A stretch of 23,988 bases of DNA from JBDUDK01 sp040002995 (lineage in GTDB: Bacteria > Actinomycetota > Acidimicrobiia > Acidimicrobiales > Ilumatobacteraceae). This document shows positions 22,884 through 23,988 of this stretch, one piece after another; within the stretch, counting starts at the first letter, position 1; the number at the start of each line of letters is the position of its first letter. The translations under genes were made by a program, and so were the position numbers. Under the pieces are notes generated by a model. That model was not told where the DNA came from. It worked only from the letters and a program-made list of their open reading frames with translations, and did no database searches. The stretch is from NCBI GenBank assembly GCA_040002995.1, contig JBDUDK010000129.1, positions 1-23,988 of the forward strand, written 5' to 3'.

Positions 22884-22886
22884 GGC

Positions 22887-23456
22887 TTACTGCTGCCCTT
22901 CGCGTTTGAACGGGAAGCCGAAGGCGTCGAGCAGAGCCTTGCCTTCGGCATCGGATTGGGCGGTCGTCACGATCGTGATGTCCATACCCCTGGCCTGATC
23001 GACCTTGTCGTAGTCGATTTCCGGGAAGATGAGCTGTTCCGTGACTCCGAACGTGTAGTTCCCCCGACCGTCGAAGTTGGCCGGGAGTCCGCGGAAGTCG
23101 CGGATACGGGGAATGGCGAGGCTGATGAGTCGATCGAGGAATTCCCACATGCGGTCCCCGCGCAATGTGACCTTGCACCCGATCGCCTGACCCTCACGAA
23201 GTTTGAAGCTGGCGATCGATTTCGTCGCCCGCGTCACGAGCGGCTTCTGGCCGCTGATGATGGTGAGGTCGGCCACTGCGCTTTCGAGAAGCGACGGCTG
23301 CTGGGTGGCCTTGCCAACCCCCATGTTGATGACGATCTTCGACAGGCGCGGCACCTGCATCGCGTTGGGCAGCTCGAGCTGCTCCTTGAGTGCGTCGCGA
23401 ATCTCGTTCAGATAGCGCACCTTCAGCCGCGGCGCGTCGATGGTGCCCGTGCTCAC
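22887..23456 (-). CDS. rplE: 50S ribosomal protein L5 (uL5)
   Basis: uL5 carries 5S rRNA into the large subunit and contacts P-site tRNA. The 189-residue product has PRLSKIVINMGVGKA, TIISGQKPLVTRATKSIASF, KLREGQAIGCKVTLRG, and the ending GMDITIVTTAQSDAEGKALL. The GTG start (23456-23454) overlaps the rplX stop as GTGA. Confidence 0.97.
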   Translation of the reverse strand: MSTGTIDAPRLKVRYLNEIRDALKEQLELPNAMQVPRLSKIVINMGVGKATQQPSLLESAVADLTIISGQKPLVTRATKSIASFKLREGQAIGCKVTLRGDRMWEFLDRLISLAIPRIRDFRGLPANFDGRGNYTFGVTEQLIFPEIDYDKVDQARGMDITIVTTAQSDAEGKALLDAFGFPFKREGQQ

Positions 23457-23758
23457 AGCTCCACCCCTGTGCGCCGATCGATGCGCACCTTCGTGCCGTC
23501 TTTATTGACCTTGTAACCGATGCGAGTGGCTCTGCCGTCGGAGCCAACGATCGCCACGTTCGACACCTCGATCGGCATGTCCTTGTTGATGATGCCGCCC
23601 TGCATCGTCGCTTTGCGGGCCTTCTGGTGCTTTCTCGCGATATTGACGCCGTCGACGATGACCTTGCCCTCCTTGGGCATGGCTCGCATCACGACACCTT
23701 CCTTGCCACGGTCCTTGCCCTGGAGCACGACCACGCGGTCACCCTTGCGGATCTTCAC
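23453..23758 (-). CDS. rplX: 50S ribosomal protein L24 (uL24)
   Basis: uL24 is an assembly initiator near the tunnel exit. The 101-residue product begins with the KOW motif MKIRKGDRVVVLQGKDRGKE, followed by VIVDGVNIARKHQK and QGGIINKDMPIEVSNVAIV. The start is GTG at 23758-23756, one base past the rplN stop. Confidence 0.97.
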   Translation of the reverse strand: MKIRKGDRVVVLQGKDRGKEGVVMRAMPKEGKVIVDGVNIARKHQKARKATMQGGIINKDMPIEVSNVAIVGSDGRATRIGYKVNKDGTKVRIDRRTGVEL

Positions 23759-23759
23759 G

Positions 23760-23988
23760 TCAGATCACCTCCGGAGCCAGAGACACGATGCGCATGAACT
23801 TCTTGTCGCGCAGCTCCCGGCCGACCGGCCCGAAGATGCGCGTGCCGCGCGGCGTCTGATCGTCCTTGATCAGCACGGCGGCGTTCTCGTCGAAGCGGAT
23901 ATACGAGCCGTCGGGCCGCCGCTTCTCCTTCTTCGTGCGGACGACGACGCACTTGACGACGTCGCCCTTCTTCACGGCGGCGCCGGGG
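23760..23988 (-). CDS. rplN: 50S ribosomal protein L14 (uL14), 5' end cut by window
   Basis: Only the C-terminal 75 or so residues of the usual 122 are visible. The frame is open to the window edge and reads PGAAVKKGDVVKCVVVRTKK, then RPDGSYIRFDENAAVLI, PRGTRIFGPVGRELRDKKFM and ends SLAPEVI, all diagnostic of uL14. The GTG at 23975-23973 is an internal valine codon, not a start. Confidence 0.97.
   Translation of the reverse strand, partial: PGAAVKKGDVVKCVVVRTKKEKRRPDGSYIRFDENAAVLIKDDQTPRGTRIFGPVGRELRDKKFMRIVSLAPEVI

Overview
This 24 kb window is high-GC DNA from an actinobacterium-like genome. Every gene that can be supported lies on the minus strand, so transcription runs from high to low coordinates. 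The gene order is the classic actinobacterial one: spc operon, alpha operon, truA, rplM-rpsI, glmM-glmS, acpS-nnr-alr, tsaE-tsaB-rimI-tsaD, groES. High GC, frequent GTG starts, zinc-type S4, S14 and L36, a HrcA/CIRCE-controlled groES, and a very long GlmS suggest the class Acidimicrobiia or a relative. That placement is inference from gene order and protein style, not from a database search.

Ribosome block (23988 down to about 13050). It begins inside rplN (5' end cut by the window edge). It continues through rplX, rplE, rpsN, rpsH, rplF, rplR, rpsE, rpmD, rplO, secY, adk and map. After a 151-base gap with a plausible promoter come infA, rpmJ, rpsM, rpsK, rpsD, rpoA, rplQ and truA. A 202-base gap after truA holds a cluster of 14-bp repeats and a second plausible promoter, which would drive rplM-rpsI. 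Most neighbours overlap by 1 to 7 bases or are separated by fewer than 35 bases, so translational coupling is likely throughout.

Envelope and metabolism block (12180 to 3696). glmM and an unusually large glmS (1138 residues against about 610 normally) make glucosamine-6-phosphate and glucosamine-1-phosphate for peptidoglycan. acpS activates acyl carrier protein, nnr repairs damaged NAD(P)H, and alr makes D-alanine. A P1/S58-family self-cleaving aminopeptidase overlaps alr.

DNA repair and tRNA modification block (3668 to 343). A family 4 [4Fe-4S] uracil-DNA glycosylase is followed by tsaE, tsaB, rimI and tsaD. Three of these four make the t6A37 modification of tRNA, and RimI acetylates a ribosomal protein. 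The window closes with groES (3' end cut), preceded by a perfect CIRCE operator and a second, degenerate CIRCE-like site 22 bases upstream of it in the direction of transcription.

No mobile element, CRISPR array, tRNA or rRNA gene was found. The points most worth a second look are the giant GlmS, the apparent CTG start codon of infA, the tandem CIRCE arrangement, and the truA-rplM repeat cluster.
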